From Arthrobacter sp. Leaf337 (lineage in GTDB: Bacteria > Actinomycetota > Actinomycetes > Actinomycetales > Micrococcaceae), in the NCBI RefSeq assembly GCF_001423745.1, contig NZ_LMPC01000012.1:770809-834808 (forward strand): a stretch of DNA of 64,000 nucleotides, given 5' to 3'. Positions 1-7,961 of the stretch are shown here, piece by piece. Positions within the stretch are counted from its first letter, which is position 1, and the number at the start of each line of letters is the position of its first letter. A program made the translations under genes and the position numbers. The notes beneath the pieces are model-generated. The model was given only the letters and a program-made list of their open reading frames with translations, was not told the DNA's origin and ran no database searches.

Positions 1-1
1 C

Positions 2-208
2 GTCCTGGCCCGGGAACCGATCCTCATTGCGCTGGACGAACCTACCGTGGGCCTGGACCGGCACGGCCTCGTACGACTGGATGAGGCGCTTGGCGCGGCG
101 GCGGAGCGTGGCGCTGCCGTGGTCATGGTCACGCACGAGGTCGCCTATGCCCGGGCCACGGCCCACCGCGTCCTCGAGCTCCGGGACGCCACGCTGCACG
201 AGGTTTGA
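2..208 (+). CDS. ABC transporter ATP-binding protein, C-terminal end (partial)
   Basis: Only the last 68 codons are inside the window; the gene starts upstream. The visible part has the Walker B and D-loop of an ABC ATPase (LDEPTVGLD) followed by the H-loop histidine in VTHE, so it hydrolyses ATP to drive a membrane transporter. The reading frame is fixed by the window edge and the TGA at 206-208. The short tail after the H-loop suggests a compact single domain, as in CbiO/EcfA-type energy-coupling subunits, but the substrate cannot be told from this fragment. It is followed by a strong hairpin shared with the convergent beta-oxidation gene. Confidence 0.85.
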   Translation, partial: VLAREPILIALDEPTVGLDRHGLVRLDEALGAAAERGAAVVMVTHEVAYARATAHRVLELRDATLHEV

Positions 209-230
209 TCGTTGCCTGTCCGCACGCAGC

Positions 231-272
231 AGCGCCGCAGCCCGCACCGGATAAGGTGCGGGCTGCGGCGCT
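231..272. terminator. Bidirectional hairpin terminator
   Basis: A perfect 18-bp inverted repeat (AGCGCCGCAGCCCGCACC at 231-248 and its complement at 255-272) with a 6-nt loop lies between two convergent genes. No long T-run follows, so termination is inferred from stem strength and position. Confidence 0.75.
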
Positions 273-311
273 GTTGGTTGAGCAGCGGGAGTGGACTGCT
301 GCCCCGTGGCC

Positions 312-2498
312 CTAGGCCGGAACTGCCGCGGACGCTACGCCGGGAGCGAGGAACTTCCTGCCATTGACCCGTTCGGAGGCTCCGACGCGGTCCAGGTAGG
401 GGGTGATGCCCCCGAGGAACATCGGCCAGCCTGCGCCGAGAATCATGCAGAGGTCGATGTCTTCCGGCCCGGCCACCACGCCCTCTTCCAGCATGAGTCC
501 GATTTCCTCGGCCAGCGCATCCTGCGTGCGGCGGAGGACCTCCTCACCGGTGGAGGGGGAGGTGCCGAAGGAGAGCAGCGCCATCGTTTCGGCGGGGATG
601 AACGGTTTTCCGTCCGGCCCCTTTTCCGGCACCCCGTTCTGCACGGACCAGATGGATTTCACGCCGTTGTCGATCAGCTTTTGCAGGTTCTGCGAAACGC
701 CGAAGCGGTCCCCGAACGCGGCGTGCAGGGATTCCTGGACGTGCTGCGCCACGGGTAGGCCGACCATCGCGCCGAGCGTAAACGGCGTCATGGGCAGTCC
801 CATGGTCCGCAGTGCATTGTCGGCCACGTCCGCCGGAGTTCCCTCATCGAACGCCGCGGTCACTTCGCCCATGAGGCGCAGCAGGATGCGGTTGACCACA
901 AACGCGGCGGCGTCCTTGACCAGGACGGCGGTCTTCTTCAGGCCCCTGGCAAGTTCGAACGCGGTGGCCAGCACGGCGTCGTCGGTCCTGGGCGCCCGGA
1001 CGATCTCCAGCAGCGGCATCACGGCCACCGGGTTGAAGAAGTGGAAGCCCACCAGGCGCTCAGGGTGCTCCAGGTCCTCAGCCATGGCAGTGACGGACAG
1101 AGAGGACGTGTTCGTGGCCAGGATGCACTCGGGGGAGACAATCGCCTCCACCTCCGCAAACACCTGCTTCTTGACGTTCAGCTCCTCAAACACGGCCTCG
1201 ATGACGAAGTCGGCGTCGGCAAACGCCGCCTTGGAAACCGAGCCCGTCACAAGTGCCTTGGTGCGGTTGGCGGCGTCGGCACTGAGCCGTCTTTTCGCGA
1301 GCATCTTGTCCACTTCGGCATGGACGTAGGCCACACCTTTGTCCACGCGGGCCTGGTCGATGTCCGTCATGACCACGGGCACCTTGAGCTGCCGGGCGAA
1401 GAGCAGCGCCAGCTGGCTCGCCATCAGGCCTGCGCCCACCACCCCCACTTTGGTCACCGGCCGGGCCAGCTTGCGGTCAGGTGCACCCGCCGGGCGCTTC
1501 GAGCGCTTCTGTACGAGGTCCAGGAAAGCGTAAACAGTGGAGCGGAATTCGTCGGTCTGCATGAGGCCGGCCAGGGTCTCGCACTCGAGTGCTGCCGATT
1601 CCGCCTGGCTCATGGTCCGGTTGGCCTCCATGATGTCCAGCACTTCGGCCGGCGCGGGCGAGGCATTGGACGTCTTGGCCTCCACGAAGGCCCGCCCGGC
1701 GGCAACGGCTGCCGCCCAGCGGCCGGCAACCTCCGGATCGGAAGGTTCGACGGCGTTGGGCCGCTTCGGGGCGACCTCGCCGGAAATGACGCCGGCAGCC
1801 CAGGCGAGGGACTGCTCCACGAAGTCGGCGGGTTCGAACATGGCGTCGGCAATGCCCAGGCCGAAGGCCTGCGGGCCGGTGAGCGTCCGGTTATTGCTGA
1901 GCGGATTTTCGATCATCACCTTGACGGCGTTCTCCGGTCCGATCAGCCGCGGAAGGATGTAGACGCCGCCCCAGCCGGGCACCAGGCCGAGGAAGGCTTC
2001 GGGAAGCGCCAGGGCTCCGGCGCCGGTGGACACCGTGCGGTAAGTGGACTGCAGGGCGATCTCCAGGCCGCCGCCCAGTGCCACGCCGTTGATGAAGGCG
2101 AAGCTGGGCACGCCCAGGTTGGCCAGGGTCGCATAGACGTCGTGGCCGAGCTGCGCCATCCAGAGGCCGTGGTCCCGGTCGTTCAGGGACTTGACGGCGG
2201 ACAGGTCCGCGCCGGCCACCAGGTAGTAGGGCTTTCCGGTCACGCCGACGCCCACGATCTCGCCGCGGGTGGCCCGGTCTTTGAGGCCCTCCAGGACCGT
2301 GCCCAGTTCCACCAGGGTGTTCGGGCCCAGCGTGGTGGGTTTGGAGTGGTCCAGGCCGTTGTCCAGGGTGATCAGCGCGAATGTTCCCGGGCTCGGCTTG
2401 CCGCCGGCAGCCGGCAGCTCGATGTCCTGGACATAGGAATGCGTGACGATCTCGTCAGGGAAAAGGTCGGCAAGCTTGCGAAAATCTGCGGCGCTCAT
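312..2498 (-). CDS. 3-hydroxyacyl-CoA dehydrogenase / enoyl-CoA hydratase (multifunctional beta-oxidation protein)
   Basis: 728 residues with the FadB/FadJ two-part layout. The N-terminal crotonase domain (about 20-310) has the oxyanion and catalytic segments NGVALGGGLEIAL and ALPEAFLGLVPGWGG. A Rossmann NAD domain starts near 350 (VGVVGAGLMASQ), with the dehydrogenase signature HFFNPVAVMPLLEIV, followed by the C-terminal HADH domains. It should hydrate trans-2-enoyl-CoA and oxidise 3-hydroxyacyl-CoA in the cytosolic fatty-acid degradation cycle. Its ATG overlaps the last codons of the upstream thiolase by 4 bases, so the two are co-transcribed and translationally coupled, as in classic fadBA operons with the order reversed. 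Chain-length preference cannot be read from the sequence. Confidence 0.93.
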   Translation of the reverse strand: MSAADFRKLADLFPDEIVTHSYVQDIELPAAGGKPSPGTFALITLDNGLDHSKPTTLGPNTLVELGTVLEGLKDRATRGEIVGVGVTGKPYYLVAGADLSAVKSLNDRDHGLWMAQLGHDVYATLANLGVPSFAFINGVALGGGLEIALQSTYRTVSTGAGALALPEAFLGLVPGWGGVYILPRLIGPENAVKVMIENPLSNNRTLTGPQAFGLGIADAMFEPADFVEQSLAWAAGVISGEVAPKRPNAVEPSDPEVAGRWAAAVAAGRAFVEAKTSNASPAPAEVLDIMEANRTMSQAESAALECETLAGLMQTDEFRSTVYAFLDLVQKRSKRPAGAPDRKLARPVTKVGVVGAGLMASQLALLFARQLKVPVVMTDIDQARVDKGVAYVHAEVDKMLAKRRLSADAANRTKALVTGSVSKAAFADADFVIEAVFEELNVKKQVFAEVEAIVSPECILATNTSSLSVTAMAEDLEHPERLVGFHFFNPVAVMPLLEIVRAPRTDDAVLATAFELARGLKKTAVLVKDAAAFVVNRILLRLMGEVTAAFDEGTPADVADNALRTMGLPMTPFTLGAMVGLPVAQHVQESLHAAFGDRFGVSQNLQKLIDNGVKSIWSVQNGVPEKGPDGKPFIPAETMALLSFGTSPSTGEEVLRRTQDALAEEIGLMLEEGVVAGPEDIDLCMILGAGWPMFLGGITPYLDRVGASERVNGRKFLAPGVASAAVPA

Positions 2499-3844
2499 GC
2501 TGCTGCTCCTTCAGTCTGGGTGGTGGCAGGTTCGGTGGCGGGATTGCTGGTGGCGGTGTCGTCGGCGGACAACACTGTGCCGCTGTAGCCTGTGTATTCC
2601 GAGTGACGCGGGTTTTCCCAGATGACGGTGGCGCCCATGCCCAGGCCGATGCACATGGTGGTCATGCCGAAACGGACCGACGGGTCCTCCTCGAACTGGC
2701 GCGCCAGCTGGTTCATCAGCCGCACTCCGGATGAGGCCAGCGGATGCCCGACGGCGATCGCGCCGCCGTAGCGGTTGACGCGGGGATCGTCGTCGGCAAT
2801 GCCGAAGTGGTCCAGGAAGCTCAGCACCTGGACGGCGAATGCCTCGTTGATTTCGAACAGGCCGATGTCCGAGATGCCCAGGCCTGCGTTCTTCAGCGCC
2901 TTCTCCGTGGCGGGGACCGGCCCGATGCCCATGACCTCCGGCTCGACGCCGGCAAAGGCGTAGCTGACCAGACGCATCTTCACCGGCAGCCCAAGCTCCG
3001 CCGCGGCATCCGCGGAGGCAAGCAGGGCCGCCGTTGCGCCGTCGTTCAACCCTGCTGCGTTCCCGGCAGTCACCCGGCCGTGGGGGCGGAACGGCGTGCG
3101 CAGCGCAGCAAGGTCCTCGAGGGAGGTTCCGGGCCGGGGCGGTTCGTCAACGGTGTTGACCGTCCAGCCCTGCCCCGGCTTCATGGTGGCCACCGGCACC
3201 AGGTCCGGCTGGATCTGGCCCTTTCCGTAGGCCGCTGCCAGCTTGTCCTGGGACGCCACTGCGTAGGCGTCGGTGCGGTCCTTGGTGATGGCCGGGAAAC
3301 GGTCGTGCAGGTTCTCGGCGGTGTTTCCCATGTTCAGTGCGGCGGGGTCCACGAGGCGCTCGGACATGAACCGCGGATTGGGATCGGCGCCCTCGCCCAT
3401 CGGGTGGTTGCCCATGTGTTCCACTCCGCCGGCGATGACGACGTCGTACGCCCCGAAGGCGATGCCGCTGGCGGTGGTGGTGACGGCGGTCATGGCGCCG
3501 GCGCACATGCGGTCCACAGCGAAGCCGGGGACGGTGCGGGGGAGCCCGGCCAGGAGGGCCGCAGTGCGGCCGATGGTAAGCCCCTGGTCGCCGCTCTGGG
3601 TGGTGGCGGCAACGGCCACCTCGTCAATGCGGTCGGCAGGGAGGGAAGGGTTGCGGCGCATCAGTTCGCGGATGCACTTGACCACGAGGTCATCGGCGCG
3701 GGTTCCGGCGTAGATCCCCTTCTCGCCCGCGCGGCCGAACGGCGTGCGGACACCGTCCACAAAGACGACGTCGCGGACGGTCCTGGTCATTCCGCTGCTG
3801 TGGGTTCCGCTGCTGTGTTCTCCGCTGTGGCGGGGCTGGCTCAC
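2495..3844 (-). CDS. fadA: Acetyl-CoA C-acyltransferase (3-ketoacyl-CoA thiolase)
   Basis: 449 residues if the GTG at 3844 is used; it has GAGGAG seven bases upstream. An ATG at 3790 (431 residues) is the alternative but has only a weak ribosome site. Thiolase landmarks are all present: nucleophile Cys in DRMCAGAM, EINEAFAVQVL, His in GHPLASSGVR and the second Cys in MCIGLGMGATVI. It cleaves 3-ketoacyl-CoA to acetyl-CoA and a shortened acyl-CoA, the last step of beta-oxidation, and supplies the hydratase/dehydrogenase encoded directly downstream with its cycle partner. The long open frame upstream of 3844 has no family similarity and crosses the promoter, so it is excluded. Confidence 0.93.
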   Translation of the reverse strand: MSQPRHSGEHSSGTHSSGMTRTVRDVVFVDGVRTPFGRAGEKGIYAGTRADDLVVKCIRELMRRNPSLPADRIDEVAVAATTQSGDQGLTIGRTAALLAGLPRTVPGFAVDRMCAGAMTAVTTTASGIAFGAYDVVIAGGVEHMGNHPMGEGADPNPRFMSERLVDPAALNMGNTAENLHDRFPAITKDRTDAYAVASQDKLAAAYGKGQIQPDLVPVATMKPGQGWTVNTVDEPPRPGTSLEDLAALRTPFRPHGRVTAGNAAGLNDGATAALLASADAAAELGLPVKMRLVSYAFAGVEPEVMGIGPVPATEKALKNAGLGISDIGLFEINEAFAVQVLSFLDHFGIADDDPRVNRYGGAIAVGHPLASSGVRLMNQLARQFEEDPSVRFGMTTMCIGLGMGATVIWENPRHSEYTGYSGTVLSADDTATSNPATEPATTQTEGAAA

Positions 3845-3918
3845 GTGATACTCCTCATCGAGACATTGGTGCCGGACGCGCGCCGATGGCAGCGGCAATC
3901 CGGGCGGCATTGATTCCA

Positions 3919-3947
3919 ATGTTACTCGTGAGTAACTTAGCTGGCAA
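3919..3947 (-). promoter_or_regulatory. Promoter of the fadA operon
   Basis: On the minus strand TTGCCA (3947-3942) and TAACAT (3924-3919) are separated by exactly 17 bases, a sigma-70-like promoter about 75 bases upstream of the thiolase start. The spacer and the -10 are overlapped by a perfect palindrome. Start of transcription not verified. Confidence 0.6.
3921..3936. promoter_or_regulatory. Candidate repressor operator over the fadA promoter
   Basis: Perfect inverted repeat GTTACTC-GT-GAGTAAC sits between and over the promoter hexamers. A repressor bound here would block RNA polymerase. Fatty-acid degradation operons in actinobacteria are commonly controlled by TetR-family acyl-CoA sensors; no such regulator gene is in the window, so the factor is unknown. 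Confidence 0.6.
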
Positions 3948-4020
3948 GGAGTGCGCGGGACTGGTGTTGTCCGGCCGCGGCGAGCCGGCCGATGCAGGCT
4001 GTCGGTACAGGCGCGGGCAG

Positions 4021-5361
4021 CTAGCTCCCGGTTCCGGTCGCGGCCCTGGGCTCCTTCGGTTCCTTGGGTGGCAGTGGCTGCGGATTGAGGAACGCCGCAG
4101 TGATCAGGGGAGCCGTCAGTTCGATCTGCCACGGCCGGGCACCGAGTTCACCGAGCTCTTCGGCGATCCCTTCCTCGCTGAGCTCGGCAGGGGGACGCCA
4201 CGCCACCCGGCGGAGGAAGTCGGGCGTGAGCAGGTTTTCGACAGGAAGGTTCAGTTCGTCGGCCTTTTCCTGGAGCAGCGGCCTGGCAGTCGTCAGGCGT
4301 TCGGCCGCAGCCGGGTCCCTGTCCGCCCAGACCCGTGGCGGCGGCGGAGCATTGGTTGGAAGGTGCAGCGGCGGCAGCTCCTCCATGCTTCTGGCTGTCG
4401 CGATGCAACGCAGCCAGCGCGGAGCCTCACGCTGCGCGGCACGGCCGTGGAAGCCCTTGGTGCCCAGCAGCTGTGGAACGGTGGTGGGCATGGCCTTGGC
4501 GGCTGCGACCAGCGAAGAGTCGGGGATGAGCCGGCCGGGAGCGACGTCGCGTTTGCGGGCCAGGGAGTCGCGCTCCACCCACATTTCACGGACCGCGGCG
4601 AGCTGCCGGCGGTCCCTGATCTGGTGCAGCCCCGAGGTCTTGCGCCAGGGATCCACGCGCGGCGGGGCGAGTCCGGCCGCGAGGATGGCTGCGAACTCCT
4701 GTTCGGCGAATTCAAGCTTCCCGTCGGCCTGGAGCAGCTCGATGAGTTCTTCGCGCAGTTCCGTGAGGACCTCCACGTCGAGGGCCGCGTAGCGCAGCCA
4801 GGGTTCCGGGAGCGGGCGGGTGGACCAGTCGGCGGCGGAATGCTCCTTGGCGAGGCCGAAGCCGAGGAGCTGCTCGATGACAGCCGCCAGGCCCACCCGC
4901 GGCAGTCCGGCAAGCCGCGCGGCCAGTTCGGTATCGAACAGTTTGTGCGGCCACATGCCAAGCTCCGACAGGCACGGAAGGTCCTGGCTCGCTGCGTGCA
5001 GGATCCATTCGACGCCCTCGAGGGCGTCGTTGATGATCCGCAGGTCCCCGAAGGGTTCCGGGTCGATGAGCCACGTTCCCGAGCCTTCGCGCCGGATCTG
5101 GACCAGGAAGGCGCGCTGCCCGTAGCGGAAGCCCGATGCGCGTTCCGCGTCCACCCCTGCCGGGCCCGTCCCGGCGGCAATAGCGGCCGCGCAACGCTCC
5201 AGCCCCGCCGGAGTTTCAATGACGAGCGGTACTCCGTCGCGGGGGGAGTCCAGGTCGATGACCTCGGGGACCAGGCTGTCGAAGCCTTCCACCGTGATGT
5301 GGGGAGTAATGTCAGCAGCCGGGACGCCGGCCGTGGTGTGTTCCGGATTTTGAGGGGTCAT
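4021..5361 (-). CDS. rnd: Ribonuclease D family 3'-5' exonuclease with HRDC domain
   Basis: 446 residues. The N-terminal DEDD exonuclease domain shows the first acidic pair in GVDAERASGF, the second acidic residue in HAASQDLPCL and the third motif with Tyr and Asp in YAALDVEVL, the DEDDy arrangement of RNase D. The middle part (about 220-310) fits an HRDC nucleic-acid-binding domain and the C-terminal third is family specific. It trims 3' ends of structured RNAs such as tRNA precursors. It starts with ATG at 5361 and is followed 57 bases upstream by the DUF3000 gene on the same strand, a neighbour arrangement usual in actinobacteria. Confidence 0.88.
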   Translation of the reverse strand: MTPQNPEHTTAGVPAADITPHITVEGFDSLVPEVIDLDSPRDGVPLVIETPAGLERCAAAIAAGTGPAGVDAERASGFRYGQRAFLVQIRREGSGTWLIDPEPFGDLRIINDALEGVEWILHAASQDLPCLSELGMWPHKLFDTELAARLAGLPRVGLAAVIEQLLGFGLAKEHSAADWSTRPLPEPWLRYAALDVEVLTELREELIELLQADGKLEFAEQEFAAILAAGLAPPRVDPWRKTSGLHQIRDRRQLAAVREMWVERDSLARKRDVAPGRLIPDSSLVAAAKAMPTTVPQLLGTKGFHGRAAQREAPRWLRCIATARSMEELPPLHLPTNAPPPPRVWADRDPAAAERLTTARPLLQEKADELNLPVENLLTPDFLRRVAWRPPAELSEEGIAEELGELGARPWQIELTAPLITAAFLNPQPLPPKEPKEPRAATGTGS

Positions 5362-5418
5362 GATGCCTTCAGTTTACCGACATCGCGCTGAAGGGCGTCC
5401 CGCCGTGGTGAACCATGG

Positions 5419-6069
5419 TCAGTTGCGCCGCCGGCGGGGCAGGGCGGATACGCCCTCAGGCAGTGGCGGGAGTCCGGCGAAAGTGCAGACCATGTCCGAC
5501 CACGCCTCCAAATGGGACCGGATATCCGGCCCCACAGGGGTCCACGACGCCCGCAGCTCGATGTCGATGGAGCCGGGCCTGTCGGCGAGGGTGCCGAAGC
5601 TTTCGGACAGGATCCTGGTGGCTGTTCCGCCCGCCGCGCGGTAGGGCGCGTTGTGGTTCTCCAACGCTTCGACGAGCCAGGTCCACGCAACCGAGCCCAG
5701 CATTTCGTCGTTGCCCATCTCGGCCTCCAGCTGGGCGCGGATGTAGGTGACGATCCGGAACTCGCCGTCCCACACCGCCGAACCGTCTGGATCGTAAAGC
5801 AGGATGAACCGCCCGGTGGCGAGTTCCTCGGCGTCGTCGTCGACGGTTCCCGCCGCGCGGACCAATGCGGCGGAAACGGGTCCGTGCACGGCGGCGGGGG
5901 CGGGCCCCGGAACAGGGCCTATGACCTCCGCGCCGAGGGCCACTGCGAAGGGGGCCAGCCTGGACGGTGCGGGGATCTCGTCCAGGTGCAGCTCACTGCG
6001 GCACCGTGCTTTTCGTAGGGATCCCAACGCGGTAAGGAACTCCGCGGGAACCTGGGCGAGTGCGTTCAC
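5419..6069 (-). CDS. DUF3000 domain-containing protein
   Basis: 216 residues, matching the usual length of the actinobacterial DUF3000 family, whose function is not known. The N-terminus (FLTALGSLRKARCRSELHLD) and the central segment with IPAPSRLAPFAVAL are the parts I recognise. No signal peptide or membrane segment; it is probably cytosolic. It lies directly upstream of the RNase D gene on the same strand with a short gap, so the two may be co-transcribed. No function is proposed. Confidence 0.82.
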   Translation of the reverse strand: MNALAQVPAEFLTALGSLRKARCRSELHLDEIPAPSRLAPFAVALGAEVIGPVPGPAPAAVHGPVSAALVRAAGTVDDDAEELATGRFILLYDPDGSAVWDGEFRIVTYIRAQLEAEMGNDEMLGSVAWTWLVEALENHNAPYRAAGGTATRILSESFGTLADRPGSIDIELRASWTPVGPDIRSHLEAWSDMVCTFAGLPPLPEGVSALPRRRRN

Positions 6070-6130
6070 ATTCGCAGGTTACGCAAAATGTGGCGTCGAA
6101 CCCGGCAGGCTCGCCGCCCCGTGCGCCCGC

Positions 6131-7231
6131 TCAACGGGCCGCCAGCTCCCGCTTGATGGCAGCGACAAACGAATCCACGTCCTCTTCGCTCGTGTCGAAG
6201 GAGCACATCCAGCGGACTTCCCTCGCAGCTTCGTTCCAGTCGTAGAAGCGGAACGATTCCCGCAGCCGGTCCGCAACGCCTTCGGGCAGGATGGCAAACA
6301 CACCGTTGGATTCCGTCTTCTGGGTGGGTTCCACGCCGTCGATCCCATCCACTGCAGCGCGCAGGCGGGCAGCCATGGCGTTCGCGTGCCTGGCCGATCG
6401 CAGCCAGAGGTCGCCCTCGAGGAGGGCAATGAACTGGGCAGACATGAACCTCATTTTGGAGGCCAGCTGCATGTTCATCTTGCGGAGGTAGATCAGGCCG
6501 TGCGCGGCGTCCGGATTGAGCGCCACCACCACCTCTCCGAACAGCAGCCCGTTCTTGGTGCCGCCGAAGGAGAGGATATCCACGCCGGCGTCGCGCGTGA
6601 ACGCCCGGAGCGGCACGTCGAGGTGGGCGGCCGCGTTGGCCAGCCGGGCCCCGTCCATGTGGAGTTTCATGCCCTTGGCGTGGACGTGGTCCGCTATGGC
6701 GCGGACCTCCTCCGGCGTGTAGCAGGTGCCCAGTTCGGTGGTCTGGGTGATGGACACGGCCAGCGGCTGGGCGCGGTGTTCGTCGCCCCAGCCCCAGGCT
6801 TCCCTGTCGATCAACTCGGGGGTGAGCTTTCCGTCGGTGGTGGGGACCTGCAGCAGTTTAATGCCGCCGATCCGCTCCGGGGCGCCGTTCTCGTCCATGT
6901 TGATGTGCGCCGTCGACGCGCAGATCACCGCGCCCCAGCGGGGGAGCAGGGACTGGAGCGAGAGGACGTTGGCGCCGGTTCCGTTGAAGACCGGGAAGCA
7001 TTCGATGCCGGCGCCGAAGTGCTCCTCCATGAGCACCTGCAGCCGTGCGGTGTAGTCGTCTTCGCCGTAGGAGACCTGGTGGCCCTCGTTGGCCGCTGCC
7101 AGGGCAGCCAGGACTTCGGGGTGGACGCCGGAATAGTTGTCAGAGGCGAACCCCCGCACGGCAGGGTCATGGAGCCGCGCCGCGGTGGCGGCAGGGGCAG
7201 TTTCAACTGTGGTTGTCATCGCTTTGGTCAC
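6131..7231 (-). CDS. ltaE: Low-specificity L-threonine aldolase (PLP-dependent)
   Basis: 366 residues of the beta-eliminating lyase/threonine aldolase family, fold-type I. The PLP lysine is in SFGGTKNGLLFGE, preceded by the cofactor Asp and Arg in LHMDGARLANAA. It splits L-threonine or L-allo-threonine to glycine and acetaldehyde. The start given is GTG at 7231; an ATG lies 12 bases further in (7219). A TAGACT hexamer ends a few bases upstream of the GTG, compatible with a leaderless transcript, but this is unproven. It stands between an SDR gene and DUF3000 on the same strand. Confidence 0.88.
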   Translation of the reverse strand: MTKAMTTTVETAPAATAARLHDPAVRGFASDNYSGVHPEVLAALAAANEGHQVSYGEDDYTARLQVLMEEHFGAGIECFPVFNGTGANVLSLQSLLPRWGAVICASTAHINMDENGAPERIGGIKLLQVPTTDGKLTPELIDREAWGWGDEHRAQPLAVSITQTTELGTCYTPEEVRAIADHVHAKGMKLHMDGARLANAAAHLDVPLRAFTRDAGVDILSFGGTKNGLLFGEVVVALNPDAAHGLIYLRKMNMQLASKMRFMSAQFIALLEGDLWLRSARHANAMAARLRAAVDGIDGVEPTQKTESNGVFAILPEGVADRLRESFRFYDWNEAAREVRWMCSFDTSEEDVDSFVAAIKRELAAR

Positions 7232-7256
7232 GCTTTCAGTCTAGGGATGTGGGCCG

Positions 7257-7961
7257 TTATCGGCTAAGGACCAGCCGACGGCCGTTCAGTTCCGCCGCCG
7301 GGGTGGTAAAAAGTCCGACGGCGGCAGCCGCCAGGTCCGAAACGTCGGTGAAGCCGGGGAAGCTGCGTTCGGGGGACCGGGCACGCATCCCGGCGTCCAC
7401 GAGGCCTTTCGCCACGAAGATGACCGCGGCGCTGTGCGTCCCCTTGCTGAAGCCTTCGGCCACCGCAAGGGTCCATGCTTCGGCGGCCGCTTTCGCCGCA
7501 GCGTAGCTCGCGCCGGCCGCCGTCGGGGTTGCAACGGCAGTGGAGGTCACCATGGCGAAACGGCCGGCCTCCGATGCCGCGAGGTCGTCGTAGAACACCC
7601 TCGTGACATTCCGCACGGTGGTGAGGGCGCCGCGTTCCAGGAAGTCCCAGTCCTCGTCGGTCTGGTCCGTGATGCCCCGGGCGCCGCGCCAGCCGCCCAC
7701 CAGGTGGATGACGCCGTCGACCCTTCCGGCAGTGGCGGAAATGGTGGCGTGCAGCGCCCGGACCTCAGCCAGGCTGGCGAGGTCGCAGACGAGGGGGATG
7801 ACGCCGCCGCCCGCTTCCGCGGCGGCGGCCTCAATCCGGGGACCGTCCGAACCGACCGCAAAAACCGTATGGCCTGCTTCGCGCAACGCGCGTGCAGTGG
7901 CGATCCCGGACGGCCCGCTGCCGCCCGTGACCACCACGTTCAAGGGGCGTCCGGCACTCAT
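7257..7961 (-). CDS. SDR-family NAD(P)-dependent oxidoreductase
   Basis: 234 residues, the typical short-chain dehydrogenase length. The N-terminal cofactor motif is VTGGSGPSGIATA, the acidic segment CDLASLAEV follows the second strand, and the catalytic Ser and YxxxK lie in STAVATPT and SYAAAKAA. It should oxidise or reduce a small carbonyl or hydroxyl substrate; the substrate cannot be deduced. Its ATG overlaps the stop of the upstream DUF6421 gene by four bases (ATGA), so the two proteins are translationally coupled and probably act together. Confidence 0.85.
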   Translation of the reverse strand: MSAGRPLNVVVTGGSGPSGIATARALREAGHTVFAVGSDGPRIEAAAAEAGGGVIPLVCDLASLAEVRALHATISATAGRVDGVIHLVGGWRGARGITDQTDEDWDFLERGALTTVRNVTRVFYDDLAASEAGRFAMVTSTAVATPTAAGASYAAAKAAAEAWTLAVAEGFSKGTHSAAVIFVAKGLVDAGMRARSPERSFPGFTDVSDLAAAAVGLFTTPAAELNGRRLVLSR

